From an uncultured Collinsella sp. (GTDB lineage: Bacteria > Actinomycetota > Coriobacteriia > Coriobacteriales > Coriobacteriaceae): a DNA stretch of 64,000 nt. The translations under genes were made by a program, and so were the position numbers. The notes below the pieces were generated by a model. The model did not search any database, was not told the origin of the DNA, and was given only the letters and a program-made list of their open reading frames with translations. The stretch spans positions 62,001 to 126,000 of the forward strand of contig CABVDJ010000001.1 in the NCBI GenBank assembly GCA_902497025.1. Direction: 5' to 3'. Shown in pieces: positions 42,625 to 51,159 of the stretch. The stretch's first letter is position 1; each line of letters begins with the position of its first letter.

Positions 42625-44451
42625 ATGGCAAAGGGATCAAAAAGGGAAGGCGGCGGTATCGGCGAGCTGCTCGCGTATGCCGGCGACCGTAAATTCCTAA
42701 CTTATTTGGGCATGGCTCTCTCGGCGCTCTCGCAGCTGCTGAGCTTTGGCCCGTACGTGTGCATCTGGTTTGTCGCGCGCGATCTGATCGCCGTGGCACC
42801 TAACTGGAGCGAAGCCACCGATATCGCGATGTATGGCTGGTGGGCCGTTGGTTTTGCCCTGGCAAGCATCGTAGTTTATTTCGTGGGGCTCATGTGCACG
42901 CACCTGTCTGCGTTTCGCTGCGCGTCCAATATCCGCAAGACTACGAGCGAGCACCTGCTTAAGTTGCCGCTTGGCTACTTTGACACGCACGCCACCGGTG
43001 AGCTGCGCCGTATTGTAGACGGATGCGCCGCCTCCACCGAGACCCTGCTCGCGCACATGCTGCCCGATATCGCCGGCGCCACCGCCATGGTCGCAGGCCT
43101 GCTCGTGCTGCTTTTCGCCCTCGATTGGCGCTTGGGCGTGGCATGCCTTATCTCGGTCGTCGTTTCGCTTGGCGCCATGGCCACCATGATGAGCGGCAAA
43201 GGCGCCGAGTTCATGAAGGCCTACATGGGAGCGCTGGTCAAGATGAACAAGACCGGCACCGAATACGTACGCGGCATCCCCGTGGTCAAGGTGTTTCAGC
43301 AGACGGTCTACTCCTTTAAGGCTTTCCACGATGCGATCGTCGAATACGCCGACATGGCACAAAACTATGCGGGCACGTTCTGCCGAGGTCCGCAGGTACT
43401 CAACCTTACCGCGCTCAATGGTCTTGTGACATTCCTGCTGCCCGTGGCGTTGCTGTTGGCGCCGGGCGAGACGGACTTCGCGCATTTTATGGCCAACTTC
43501 ACGTTTTACGCGATATTTTCGGCCGTGGTGCCGACGGCCATGACCAAGCTCATGTTTGTGGGCGAGGCCTCTCAGATGAGTGCCGATTCGCTGGCTCGTA
43601 TTCGAAGCGTCATGGATTCCAAGCAGCTCTCCGTGCCCGCCCAACCCAAGCACCCTGCCGGCGGCGACGTGCGATTTGAGGACGTGAGTTTTACCTACGA
43701 GGGTGCCGAAGCACCTGCCGTTAGCCATGTGAGTTTCAGCGTTTCCGCTGGTAGCACCCTCGCCCTGGTGGGTCCCTCGGGTGGCGGTAAGTCAACCTGC
43801 GCAAGCCTGATCCCGCGTTTTTGGGATGTCTCCTCGGGTCGAGTGCTCGTAGGCGGTGTGGACGTTCGCGATATGGATCCGCACGAGCTTATGGACCAGG
43901 TTGCCTTTGTGTTCCAGACCAACCAGCTGTTCCGGCAAACACTTGCCGATAACGTGCGCGCCTCCAAGCCTACGGCCACTGACGACGAAGTGCGTGCGGC
44001 CCTCTCTGCAGCTCAGTGCGACGACATTGTGGCCAAGCTCCCACAGGGCATCAATACCATGCTCGGTGCCGGCGGAGCATATCTTTCGGGCGGCGAGGTC
44101 CAGCGCGTGGCACTCGCCCGCGCGATCCTAAAAGACGCGCCTATCGTGGTGCTCGATGAGGCCACGGCGTTTGCCGATCCCGAGAACGAGGCGCTCATCC
44201 AACGTGCTTTTAGCAAACTGGCGGCGGGTCGCACGGTCATTATGATTGCGCACCGACTCTCGACTGTAGTGGGCGCAGACCAAATCGTGGTGCTCAACCA
44301 GGGTAGCGTGCAGGAGTCGGGTACCCATGCCGAGCTGCTGTCCCAAAACGGTCTGTATGCCAAGATGTGGGCCGAATACGAACAGGCCGCGAGCTGGAAA
44401 ATCACTGCAGCGACCGCGGATGCCGCCGTCACGAAGGGAGGCGAGGCCTAA
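42625..44451 (+). CDS. ABC exporter half-transporter (first subunit)
   Basis: A 608-residue fusion of a six-helix membrane domain (about 20-310) and an ATPase domain. The Walker A is GPSGGGKST (about 382-390), signature LSGGEVQR and Walker B VVLDEAT. The usual D-loop SLD is AFAD here, a slight deviation. It most likely forms a heterodimer with the next gene. Resemblance to YbtP/YbtQ-like and lipid/drug exporters suggests a metallophore or small-molecule substrate, but this is not established. ATG 42625 follows AGAAAGGAA. Confidence 0.88.
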   Translation: MAKGSKREGGGIGELLAYAGDRKFLTYLGMALSALSQLLSFGPYVCIWFVARDLIAVAPNWSEATDIAMYGWWAVGFALASIVVYFVGLMCTHLSAFRCASNIRKTTSEHLLKLPLGYFDTHATGELRRIVDGCAASTETLLAHMLPDIAGATAMVAGLLVLLFALDWRLGVACLISVVVSLGAMATMMSGKGAEFMKAYMGALVKMNKTGTEYVRGIPVVKVFQQTVYSFKAFHDAIVEYADMAQNYAGTFCRGPQVLNLTALNGLVTFLLPVALLLAPGETDFAHFMANFTFYAIFSAVVPTAMTKLMFVGEASQMSADSLARIRSVMDSKQLSVPAQPKHPAGGDVRFEDVSFTYEGAEAPAVSHVSFSVSAGSTLALVGPSGGGKSTCASLIPRFWDVSSGRVLVGGVDVRDMDPHELMDQVAFVFQTNQLFRQTLADNVRASKPTATDDEVRAALSAAQCDDIVAKLPQGINTMLGAGGAYLSGGEVQRVALARAILKDAPIVVLDEATAFADPENEALIQRAFSKLAAGRTVIMIAHRLSTVVGADQIVVLNQGSVQESGTHAELLSQNGLYAKMWAEYEQAASWKITAATADAAVTKGGEA

Positions 44452-46209
44452 ATGTTCGCCTCATTCCAAAAGAAGTATTTCCTATCCGATAAAGGCGTCG
44501 CCGGCGTAAAACGCGGCATTTTCTGGACCACGCTCACTAATCTTATTACCATGGCTGGCATGGGCTTTTTATTCCTGGTTATGGCCGGCTTTGTCGAGCA
44601 TCTCGCCAGCGGGGCTGACCTGCCGGATTCCCTGCCGATCGTGGGCGGCCTCCTGGTCTTTTTCGTGTTGCTCTTTGCCTCTAACTGGCAGCAGTATTAC
44701 TACACCTACTGCATCTTTTACGAGGAGTGCGGCAAGCAGCGTATGGAGATCGCCGAGCGCTTGCGCAAACTGCCGCTGTCGTTTTTTGGTCGTCGTGATC
44801 TGGCCGATTTAACCGAGACTATCATGGGCGACGTCCAGGCCATGGAGCACGCCTACAGCCACGTGCTGGGAGAGCTTTGGGGTGCCATCATCGCAAGCGC
44901 CATTGTCTTCGTGGCATCGCTGTTCTTTTGCTGGCAGCTGGCGATCGCGGCGTTTTGGAGCGTTCCCGTGGCCTTTGCCGTGCTGTATCTAACACGCGGC
45001 CCCATGACTCCGGTGTTCGATCGTGTGCGCGCCGAGAAGGTCAAGGTTACCGAGGCGATTCAAGAGACGCTCGACTGCGTTCGCGAGATTCGCGCCACCA
45101 ACCAGGAGGCCCATTATCTTGAGGGACTCAACGCCGTGATCGATGCCGAGGAGCGCGAGACCACCAAGGGCGAGCTCGCTAACGGGCTTTTGGTCAACTC
45201 CGCCTTTGCCATCCTGCGTCTGGGCATTGCCACCACGCTGGTCACGGGTGCCGCGATGGTCGCCTCCGGACAGGTCGACTTTTTGGTGATGTTTGCCTTC
45301 CTGCTTATGGTGAGCCGTATCTATGCGCCCTTTGACCAGGCGTTAATGTTAATGTCCGAGCTGTTTGCCGCCGAGTCCTCTGCCAAGCGCATGCGTTCCA
45401 TCATGGAAGAGCCTGTGGCGCGGGGCAGCGAGAAATTTGAGCCCGCGGGCCACGATGTGGTGTTCGATCACGTGGCATTTGGCTATGGTGCGGGCGAGGA
45501 TGGCCGCGCCGGCGAGAAAGTTCTTACCGATGTGAGCTTTACCGCCAAAGAAGGCGAAGTTACGGCGCTGGTCGGTCCTTCGGGTTCCGGTAAGTCTACG
45601 GTGAGCCGCCTGGCCGCGCGCTTTTGGGATGCCACCGAAGGCACGGTCACCGTGGGTGGCGTGGATGTTGCGAGTGTGGATCCCGAGGTGCTGCTGCGCG
45701 ACTACGCCATCGTGTTCCAAGACGTGCTGCTTTTTGACGACACGGTGATGGGAAACATCCGCCTCGGGCGTCGCGACGCCACCGATGAGGAAGTGCTTGT
45801 GGCCGCGCGTGCCGCCAACTGCGACGAGTTTGTGAGTCGTATGCCGCAGGGCTACGACACCATGATCGGCGAGAACGGTTCCAAGCTGTCCGGCGGCGAG
45901 CGCCAGCGCATCTCTATCGCCCGCGCGCTGCTCAAAGACGCGCCCATCGTGCTGTTGGACGAGGCGACGGCAAGCTTGGATGTAGAGAACGAGACCGTGG
46001 TACAGCAGGCACTCTCCCGTCTGCTTGCAGGTAAGACGGTTATCGTTATTGCCCACCGTATGCGTACGGTGGAAAATGCCGACAAAATCGTTGTGCTCAA
46101 GGATGGAGTGGTTGCCGAACAGGGCATCCCGGCGCAGCTCAAGGCGGCAGGTGGTGAATTCGCCCGTATGGTTGCGCTGCAAAAGGAAGCGGCGGCCTGG
46201 CAGCTGTAG
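44452..46209 (+). CDS. ABC exporter half-transporter (second subunit)
   Basis: A 585-residue partner of the preceding gene; its ATG immediately follows the previous stop. It has six membrane segments (about 20-310) and a canonical ATPase domain: Walker A GPSGSGKST, Q-loop, signature LSGGERQRISIARA, Walker B IVLLDEAT with ASLD and the switch His in IVIAHRMRT. Both ATP sites of the pair therefore draw on canonical motifs from this subunit. The operon ends with a hairpin of the GGGACAG family at 46211. Confidence 0.9.
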   Translation: MFASFQKKYFLSDKGVAGVKRGIFWTTLTNLITMAGMGFLFLVMAGFVEHLASGADLPDSLPIVGGLLVFFVLLFASNWQQYYYTYCIFYEECGKQRMEIAERLRKLPLSFFGRRDLADLTETIMGDVQAMEHAYSHVLGELWGAIIASAIVFVASLFFCWQLAIAAFWSVPVAFAVLYLTRGPMTPVFDRVRAEKVKVTEAIQETLDCVREIRATNQEAHYLEGLNAVIDAEERETTKGELANGLLVNSAFAILRLGIATTLVTGAAMVASGQVDFLVMFAFLLMVSRIYAPFDQALMLMSELFAAESSAKRMRSIMEEPVARGSEKFEPAGHDVVFDHVAFGYGAGEDGRAGEKVLTDVSFTAKEGEVTALVGPSGSGKSTVSRLAARFWDATEGTVTVGGVDVASVDPEVLLRDYAIVFQDVLLFDDTVMGNIRLGRRDATDEEVLVAARAANCDEFVSRMPQGYDTMIGENGSKLSGGERQRISIARALLKDAPIVLLDEATASLDVENETVVQQALSRLLAGKTVIVIAHRMRTVENADKIVVLKDGVVAEQGIPAQLKAAGGEFARMVALQKEAAAWQL

Positions 46210-46210
46210 G

Positions 46211-46243
46211 AATATGACAAAGGGGCAGTTCCTTTATCATATT
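46211..46243. repeat. GGGACAG-family hairpin repeat (GGGGCAG variant)
   Basis: AATATGACAAAGG pairs with CCTTTATCATATT (one G-T position) around GGCAGTT. It starts two bases after the ABC operon stop. Confidence 0.55.
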
Positions 46244-46259
46244 GAGTCCACCCCCAAAG

Positions 46260-46301
46260 TTTCCAAAAAGTTAGCCATTGTTGACCAAATAGTTATACTA
46301 A
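46260..46301 (+). promoter_or_regulatory. Upstream site shared with the feo operon
   Basis: TTCCAAAAAGTTAGCCA and, 15 bases later, GTTATACTAAA occur in the same order as TTCCAAAAAGTTAACCA and GTTTACTAAA before feoA. TATACT (46294-46299) could be a -10 box. This suggests a common metal-responsive regulator for iron uptake and this ATPase. Confidence 0.4.
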
Positions 46302-46389
46302 ACTGTTCTCAAAAGCGTGCTCGAGCAAACTAATGAACTCGGGTGCTAAGGCACCATGCCGCGCTTGTGCGGCAAAAGGGAGAAGCAAC

Positions 46390-46635
46390 ATGAAGAAGTC
46401 GACGTTCAATACCCTGCTTGTCGGTGGCGGTTTTCTGCTTGGCACGGCCGGCATCAAGCTGCTTACCAGCGCTCCGGTCAAGAATGCCTGCGTGCAGGGC
46501 ATTGCGTGCGGCATGCGCATCAAGAACGGCTACCAGGACATGGTCGAGCAGGCCAAGGCTAATGTCGACGACATGGTTGCCGAGGCTGCCTACATCACCC
46601 AGAGCGAGGCCGCTGCTGACGAGGCAGCCGAGTAA
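46390..46635 (+). CDS. DUF6110-like small protein next to a metal ATPase
   Basis: An 81-residue protein with a hydrophobic N-terminal helix (residues 7-25, LLVGGGFLLGTAGIKLLTS) and a charged C-terminal helix. It resembles the DUF6110 family commonly found just before HMA-like P-type ATPases in anaerobes; the function is unknown. ATG 46390 follows AGGGAGAAG. The ATPase begins 18 bases after its stop, indicating an operon. Confidence 0.65.
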   Translation: MKKSTFNTLLVGGGFLLGTAGIKLLTSAPVKNACVQGIACGMRIKNGYQDMVEQAKANVDDMVAEAAYITQSEAAADEAAE

Positions 46636-46653
46636 CGCTCCCAGGCACAAACT

Positions 46654-48729
46654 ATGAGATTCTCGATTATTAGCGAGATCCCCGGCAGGACCCGTCTTCA
46701 ATTGGCGGGTCCTGTGCCAGAGAGCGATCTCGATGCACTTCTTAAGCTTGGCGGCGACATCGACGGCGTGCGCAAGGTGCGCGTGTATGGTCGCATTGGC
46801 CAGATGGCGTTGGAGTACGACGAGCCGCGCCGCGCGAGCGTGCTCGACGCCTTGGGCGCGCTCGATGCTCAAGCTATCGCCGATGCCAAGTCGGGCTACG
46901 TGATGCAACTCGAGCCACGTAAGCACAAACTCGTTATGGACCTGGCGGCACTCGTCGGCGCCCATTACGCACGTCGCTGGTTCCTACCGACGCCGCTGCG
47001 TGCGGTGTTTGTCGTGGCCGGTTACATGACCTTTTTGCGCGCTGCCCTTCATGAGCTGGCGCAGCCGCGCCTGACCGTTCCTGTGCTCGACGCTTCGGCC
47101 ATCGGCATCTCGTTCGTCAAGCGTGATGTCGACACCGCGGGCCAGACAATGTTCCTGCTTAATGTGGGCGAATTGCTCGAGGACTACACGCGCGCCATGA
47201 GCGAAAACGAGCTTATCAACTCGCTGCTTGATGTGCCCGACAAGGCGCAAAAGGTTGTCGGCGACACCGAGGTAAGCGTTGCCGCCACCGAGCTTGAGCC
47301 CGGCGATCTGGTCGCCGTGCGCACTGGCATGTCCATTTGCATCGACGGTGTTGTCGAGCAGGGGAGCGCTATGGTCAACCAAGCGACCCTGACCGGCGAG
47401 CCGCTGGCCGTCGAGCGCAGCGTGGGCGACGATGTATTCGCCGGCACCGTCGTGGAAGACGGCAGCATCTTGGTGCGCGTGCGCGCCAACACAGCGCAGA
47501 CCAAGCTGCGCTCGATCGTCTCGCTCGTGCAGGCGGCCGACTCGCTCAAGTCTGAGGGCCAGTCGCACATGGAAGACCTCGCCAACAAGATCGTCCCGTG
47601 GAACTTCCTGCTCGCGGGCCTGGTTGCGCTTACCACCCGCAGCCTCATCAAGACCTCAGCGGCACTGATGGTCGACTACTCGTGCGCACTCAAGCTCACG
47701 GGTTCCGTCGCCGTTATGACCGCCATGAGCGATGCTGCCAAGATGGGCGTCATGGTCAAGGGCGCGAAGTACTTTGAGTCGTTTGCCAAGGCCGACACCA
47801 TCGTGTTTGATAAGACCGGCACGTTGACCGAGGCGCAGCCGCGCCTGGCTTGCGTGCTGACGACCGACGGCTGGAGCGAGGACGAGGTCCTGCGCCTTTC
47901 CGCCTGCCTGGAGGAGCATTTTCCGCATCCGGTGGCGCGTGCCGTGGTCAATGCGGCACGCGAGCGCGGGCTCGAGCACCGCGAGCGTCACGCTGCTGTC
48001 GAGTATATTGTGGCGCACGGCATTGCCTCGTCCATTGAGGAGCGTCGCGCCATCATCGGTTCCGCGCACTTTGTATTCGAGGATGAGGGCGCGCAGCTCG
48101 AGTCCGACATTAAGGAGCAAATCGAGCTCCAGATGCAGGGCTTGTCGCCGCTGTATCTGGCGGTCGACGGCAAGGTCGTCGGCGTGCTCGGTATCGAGGA
48201 TCCGCTAAAGCCCGGGGTCCGTGAGGCCATCGCCGACCTGCATGCGCTGGGCGTTAAGCACGTGGTCATGCTCACGGGCGACTCGGAGCGCACCGCCGAG
48301 CGCATTGCTCGCGAGGCAGGTGTCGACGAGTTTAAGGCCGAGCTGCTGCCCGAGGACAAGTACGCGTATGTTGAGCGGATTAAGCGCGAGGGGCGCTACG
48401 TTGCCATGGTGGGCGACGGCGTCAACGATTCGCCGGCGCTGGGCCTGGCCGATGTGGGCCTGGCAATGGGCGGCGGCAGCGACATCGCCAAGGAGGTCGC
48501 CGATATCATCCTGACCGATACGGATCTGGCCGCAATCGTGCGCCTGCGCCGCATGAGCCAGGGGCTTATCGACCGTCTGACGAGTTCGTATTCCAAGGTG
48601 ATGCTCACCAACTCGGCGCTGTTGGCGCTGGGCATTACCGGCGCGATTACCCCGCAGACGTCGTCACTGCTGCACAATGGCTCAACGATCGCCTACAGCC
48701 TGGGCAACGCGAAGGCTTACCTGCGCTAG
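46654..48729 (+). CDS. Heavy-metal P1B-type ATPase with SCA membrane motif
   Basis: A 691-residue metal-transporting ATPase. The N-terminal 70 residues resemble an HMA fold but lack CxxC. The actuator loop has TLTGEPLAV; the phosphorylation site is FDKTGTLTE (Asp at about 386); the hinge is VGDGVNDSPAL. In the sixth helix, where copper/zinc pumps have CPC or CPH, this protein has YSCALKL with C344, a variant seen in a separate, poorly characterised subgroup possibly acting on iron or manganese. Its upstream site resembles that of the feo operon. No regulator is adjacent. Confidence 0.87.
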   Translation: MRFSIISEIPGRTRLQLAGPVPESDLDALLKLGGDIDGVRKVRVYGRIGQMALEYDEPRRASVLDALGALDAQAIADAKSGYVMQLEPRKHKLVMDLAALVGAHYARRWFLPTPLRAVFVVAGYMTFLRAALHELAQPRLTVPVLDASAIGISFVKRDVDTAGQTMFLLNVGELLEDYTRAMSENELINSLLDVPDKAQKVVGDTEVSVAATELEPGDLVAVRTGMSICIDGVVEQGSAMVNQATLTGEPLAVERSVGDDVFAGTVVEDGSILVRVRANTAQTKLRSIVSLVQAADSLKSEGQSHMEDLANKIVPWNFLLAGLVALTTRSLIKTSAALMVDYSCALKLTGSVAVMTAMSDAAKMGVMVKGAKYFESFAKADTIVFDKTGTLTEAQPRLACVLTTDGWSEDEVLRLSACLEEHFPHPVARAVVNAARERGLEHRERHAAVEYIVAHGIASSIEERRAIIGSAHFVFEDEGAQLESDIKEQIELQMQGLSPLYLAVDGKVVGVLGIEDPLKPGVREAIADLHALGVKHVVMLTGDSERTAERIAREAGVDEFKAELLPEDKYAYVERIKREGRYVAMVGDGVNDSPALGLADVGLAMGGGSDIAKEVADIILTDTDLAAIVRLRRMSQGLIDRLTSSYSKVMLTNSALLALGITGAITPQTSSLLHNGSTIAYSLGNAKAYLR

Positions 48730-48753
48730 CAGACGTGTTCGCCCACGTTATCT

Positions 48754-48804
48754 GGCCTGCGCCCAGACGGCATCGGTGTCGTCTGGGCGCAGGCCTCTTG
48801 CATT
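48754..48804 (+). terminator. Terminator after the metal ATPase
   Basis: A perfect 15-pair stem GGCCTGCGCCCAGAC/GTCTGGGCGCAGGCC with a 12-base loop is followed by TCTTGCATTT. Confidence 0.8.
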
Positions 48805-48852
48805 TGACCATCTGCTAGCTTCTTTATATATTGTTGCTAGCAAAGCTAGCAA
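48804..48852 (+). promoter_or_regulatory. Promoter and operator of the toxin-antitoxin pair
   Basis: TTGACC (48804-48809), a 17-base spacer and TATATT (48827-48832) form a promoter. The perfect palindrome TTGCTAGC-AAA-GCTAGCAA (48834-48852) overlaps the start region, and an additional TGCTAGC half-site lies at 48813-48819 inside the spacer. This is the usual arrangement for autoregulation by the antitoxin. Confidence 0.75.
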
Positions 48853-48871
48853 TTGAAGAGAGGGGTTCGAC

Positions 48872-49225
48872 GTGGGTGCTGTTAGTGGCATGGCGCAGGT
48901 GAACGTTCGCGTGGATCGCCAGGTCAAGAATCGTGCCGAGGAAGCGCTGCAGCTTTCGGGCGGGTCGCTGCCCGAGCTCATCAAAAAGGTGGTGGCCAAG
49001 GTCGCGCAGGGTGGCGGGCAGTGCGAGGAAGTGCTTGCGGCCGTCGACGACCGGCAGCAGACCGTCGCGCCCGATACTCCGTTCGCCGCATCATGGGCAG
49101 CGGCAGACCGGCTTTATGCAGATTTGGGCATCGCTATGTCGCCCGTATCCGACGATCGCGGTTGGGACACAATCTATTCCGAAGCCATGGATGAGCATTA
49201 TCGCCAAAAGGGGATGATCCAGTGA
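48872..49225 (+). CDS. RHH-type antitoxin (RelB/DinJ-like)
   Basis: A 117-residue protein with a short ribbon-helix-helix-like N-terminus (QVNVRVDRQVKNRAEEALQLSGGSLPELIKK). It is expected to bind the GCTAGC operator just upstream and to neutralise the PIN-domain toxin encoded next. The C-terminal 60 residues would cover the toxin. GTG 48872 behind GAGAGGGG is preferred; ATG 48890 is an alternative. Its stop overlaps the toxin start (GTGA), giving coupled translation. Confidence 0.72.
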   Translation: MGAVSGMAQVNVRVDRQVKNRAEEALQLSGGSLPELIKKVVAKVAQGGGQCEEVLAAVDDRQQTVAPDTPFAASWAAADRLYADLGIAMSPVSDDRGWDTIYSEAMDEHYRQKGMIQ

Positions 49226-49737
49226 GTGGGGCGCCTCTCAAGATCATGGTGGACGCCAACGTATGGGTCGATTCGTTTTGCGTCGACCATGCCGAGTCGC
49301 TTGCCGCGCGGGCGTTTATTGGACAAGCGACGGAGACGGGGGCGTTGCTGTTCTTTCCGGTCCATATCGCCAAGGACGTGCTGTACGTTGTCCAACACGA
49401 GCTGAAGCGTAGCGTTCTTGCCAGCGGGGGAGCGCTCGACGAGGCATCTGCCCGTGCAATTGGCGATGCGACGTTGGCGTTTGTTCGGAACATGACCGAA
49501 AACGCCACGGCCGTGGGTGCGGATGCGTCGGACCTTTGGCTGGCCGACAAATACTTAGCGCTCCATCGCGATTACGAGGACAACTTGGTGCTCGCCGCGT
49601 GCAAGCGCGCACAGGTCGATTACTTGGTGACCAACGATCGCAAGCTGCTCGAACATGCCGATCTTGCAGCAAAGAAACCTCGTCAAATGATGCCGATTCT
49701 TGCTTTGGCCGAACGCAGCGGCGCGGCTATCGGTTGA
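49222..49737 (+). CDS. PIN-domain toxin
   Basis: A 171-residue putative ribonuclease of the PIN fold. Acidic residues expected of the active site are visible: D11 in KIMVDANVWVDSF, an acidic position in the central helices (the ADASDLWLADKY area), D118-like DYEDNLVLAACKRAQ and the final VTNDRK strand. It is the distal gene of a vapBC-like pair with a RelB-type antitoxin. The start is GTG 49222 overlapping the antitoxin stop. Confidence 0.75.
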   Translation: MSGAPLKIMVDANVWVDSFCVDHAESLAARAFIGQATETGALLFFPVHIAKDVLYVVQHELKRSVLASGGALDEASARAIGDATLAFVRNMTENATAVGADASDLWLADKYLALHRDYEDNLVLAACKRAQVDYLVTNDRKLLEHADLAAKKPRQMMPILALAERSGAAIG

Positions 49738-49795
49738 CGCGAACTGTTTGCGGGTCTCTTGGACGACGATGCGCCAAGGGGCCCGCGTCTGCTAT

Positions 49796-50230
49796 TTACA
49801 AAAGCTCGGCCTTAATGGTGGGACTTTCCGCGAGCTGCTCGGCTGCCTTTTCGTCGGAATCGTTTAGCGCTGCCAGGCTGCGGTAGACCCACTCGTTGAC
49901 TTGGGTGTTCTTGACGCCTGCGGTCTGCATAAGGGCGCCTACCTCGCGGATTGCTGCGAGCAGATCGGCCTTGGGACCCGCGAGCTCGACCTCGACGCCG
50001 TGGTAGGCGGTCACGCCGCGGTTTTCGCTCACGTGGTCGATAAAGCCCTCGACGGTCTCAAGCTGCTGGGCGAGAGCTGCATCATCGTCGGCGTCCAGCG
50101 CGACGAGTGCGTTCGATACCGTGAGGGCGGGATGTCCGCAGGGGACAAAGCCCTCGATGACATCCATAGCTTCGGTAATGGTTGAGCCCAGGCCTGCGAG
50201 GGCATTGACGAGTTGCTGCTTGGTATCCAT
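49796..50230 (-). CDS. Uncharacterised small cytoplasmic protein
   Basis: A 144-residue acidic, Ala-rich protein without membrane segments that I do not recognise. The predicted content is mostly helical (for example DDDAALAQQLETVEGFIDHVSE). A single Cys-Gly-His (PCGHP, about residue 31) could bind metal. ATG 50230 follows GAAAGGA. It lies alone between the toxin gene and tmRNA on the opposite strand. Confidence 0.6.
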   Translation of the reverse strand: MDTKQQLVNALAGLGSTITEAMDVIEGFVPCGHPALTVSNALVALDADDDAALAQQLETVEGFIDHVSENRGVTAYHGVEVELAGPKADLLAAIREVGALMQTAGVKNTQVNEWVYRSLAALNDSDEKAAEQLAESPTIKAELL

Positions 50231-50467
50231 AACGGTCCTTTCGACGGGTCAATTTTGCTTGGCGAAAATATACGTGACGCGATCGGTAGCAAAAGTGCGA
50301 AGTGCGGCGCACATTGGGGTCTTCACAGCTCGTGCATAGAACAGCTGTCCGCTTTCAGAACGTGGTAAGATAACACTCCACAAGCGGGGCTCGCCCTGCA
50401 TGTTCCTTGAAAAGTCGACGAGTGTTGGGCGCTCGTGCCCAATGCCATCCAGACTTTCCCGACATTC

Positions 50468-50831
50468 GGGGGCGACTGGTTTCGACACGATAGCTCTGAG
50501 AGAGGAAGCAAGCCGAGGTCTCCTCGCCTCGCTAAACAGGGGTACCGTCAAATTGAATTGACAACAACTCTTCTTTTGAGCCTATGGCTCTCGCTGCTTA
50601 GTTTATAGCGGCGCGTCAACCCGGTGATTTCCCCGACACCGGCGCGACGTCATTTTAGGGGAATGCTCCCGCGCACGTAATCGGTATGGCGCGGGCTAAG
50701 ACCGAACCGGTTAGGACGCCGCGAGCGTGTCGCTGCGCGCAAAGCGTCCGAGACTAAACCAGCGACTGAGCTTGGAGATGCCAATCAGGGGGCTTTCGTG
50801 GACCGGAGTTCGATTCTCCGCGCCTCCACCA
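50468..50831 (+). ncRNA. ssrA: Transfer-messenger RNA (tmRNA)
   Basis: A 364-base RNA that rescues stalled ribosomes. The 5' end GGGGGCGACTGGTTTCGACA pairs with the 3' end CGCCTCC before the encoded CCA tail, and the T-arm is GGAGTTCGATTCTCC. The tag reading frame begins about 50560 and reads DNNSSFEPMALAA before TAG at 50599-50601; the ALAA end is the standard degradation signal. A terminator follows. Confidence 0.96.
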
Positions 50832-50841
50832 ATAGTTACAG

Positions 50842-50876
50842 GCAGGTAGAGAAGTGCCTCTACCTGCTTTTTTATT
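50842..50876 (+). terminator. Terminator of tmRNA
   Basis: GCAGGTAGAG pairs with CTCTACCTGC around a six-base loop and is followed by six T bases. Confidence 0.9.
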
Positions 50877-50887
50877 ACTTATAGATA

Positions 50888-50923
50888 CCGCGGAGAATCG
50901 AACTCTGTGCAGGGCGCGAGCGT
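50888..50923 (-). repeat. Inverted ssrA-end fragment, copy 1
   Basis: CGCGGAGAATCGAACTCT is the reverse complement of the tmRNA T-arm/acceptor region (50805-50822) with one mismatch. It continues into TGCAGGGCGCGAGCGT, which is also present in copy 2. Confidence 0.55.
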
Positions 50924-51097
50924 TAAACAAACGCGAAGCGTTTGTAGCGAGCGGGCGAGGACGCCGTCAGGCGGCCGAAGCCGGTGCGGATTTGCGAAGC
51001 AAATACGCGGATTCTCCGCGCAATGCCTCAGCCCAAAACAGATGCGATGTCGATTGGATGACAGCCGACAATGCCCCCGCGCCAACGTCATCTCTAC

Positions 51098-51133
51098 CCG
51101 CGGAGAATCGAACTCTATGCAGGGCGCGGGCGT
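51098..51133 (-). repeat. Inverted ssrA-end fragment, copy 2
   Basis: A direct repeat of copy 1 over about 35 bases (GCGGAGAATCGAACTCT plus TGCAGGGCGCGGGCGT). The 175 bases between the copies end near a third, opposite GATTCTCCGCG at about 51010-51020. It may mark old integration at ssrA. Confidence 0.55.
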
Positions 51134-51159
51134 AAAGAAAACGTCGCAGCAGCGCGGGT

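Noticed and set aside
50888..51133. tRNA genes on the minus strand
   Set aside because: Only T-arm/acceptor-like pieces are present; no D-arm, anticodon arm or CCA end can be built.
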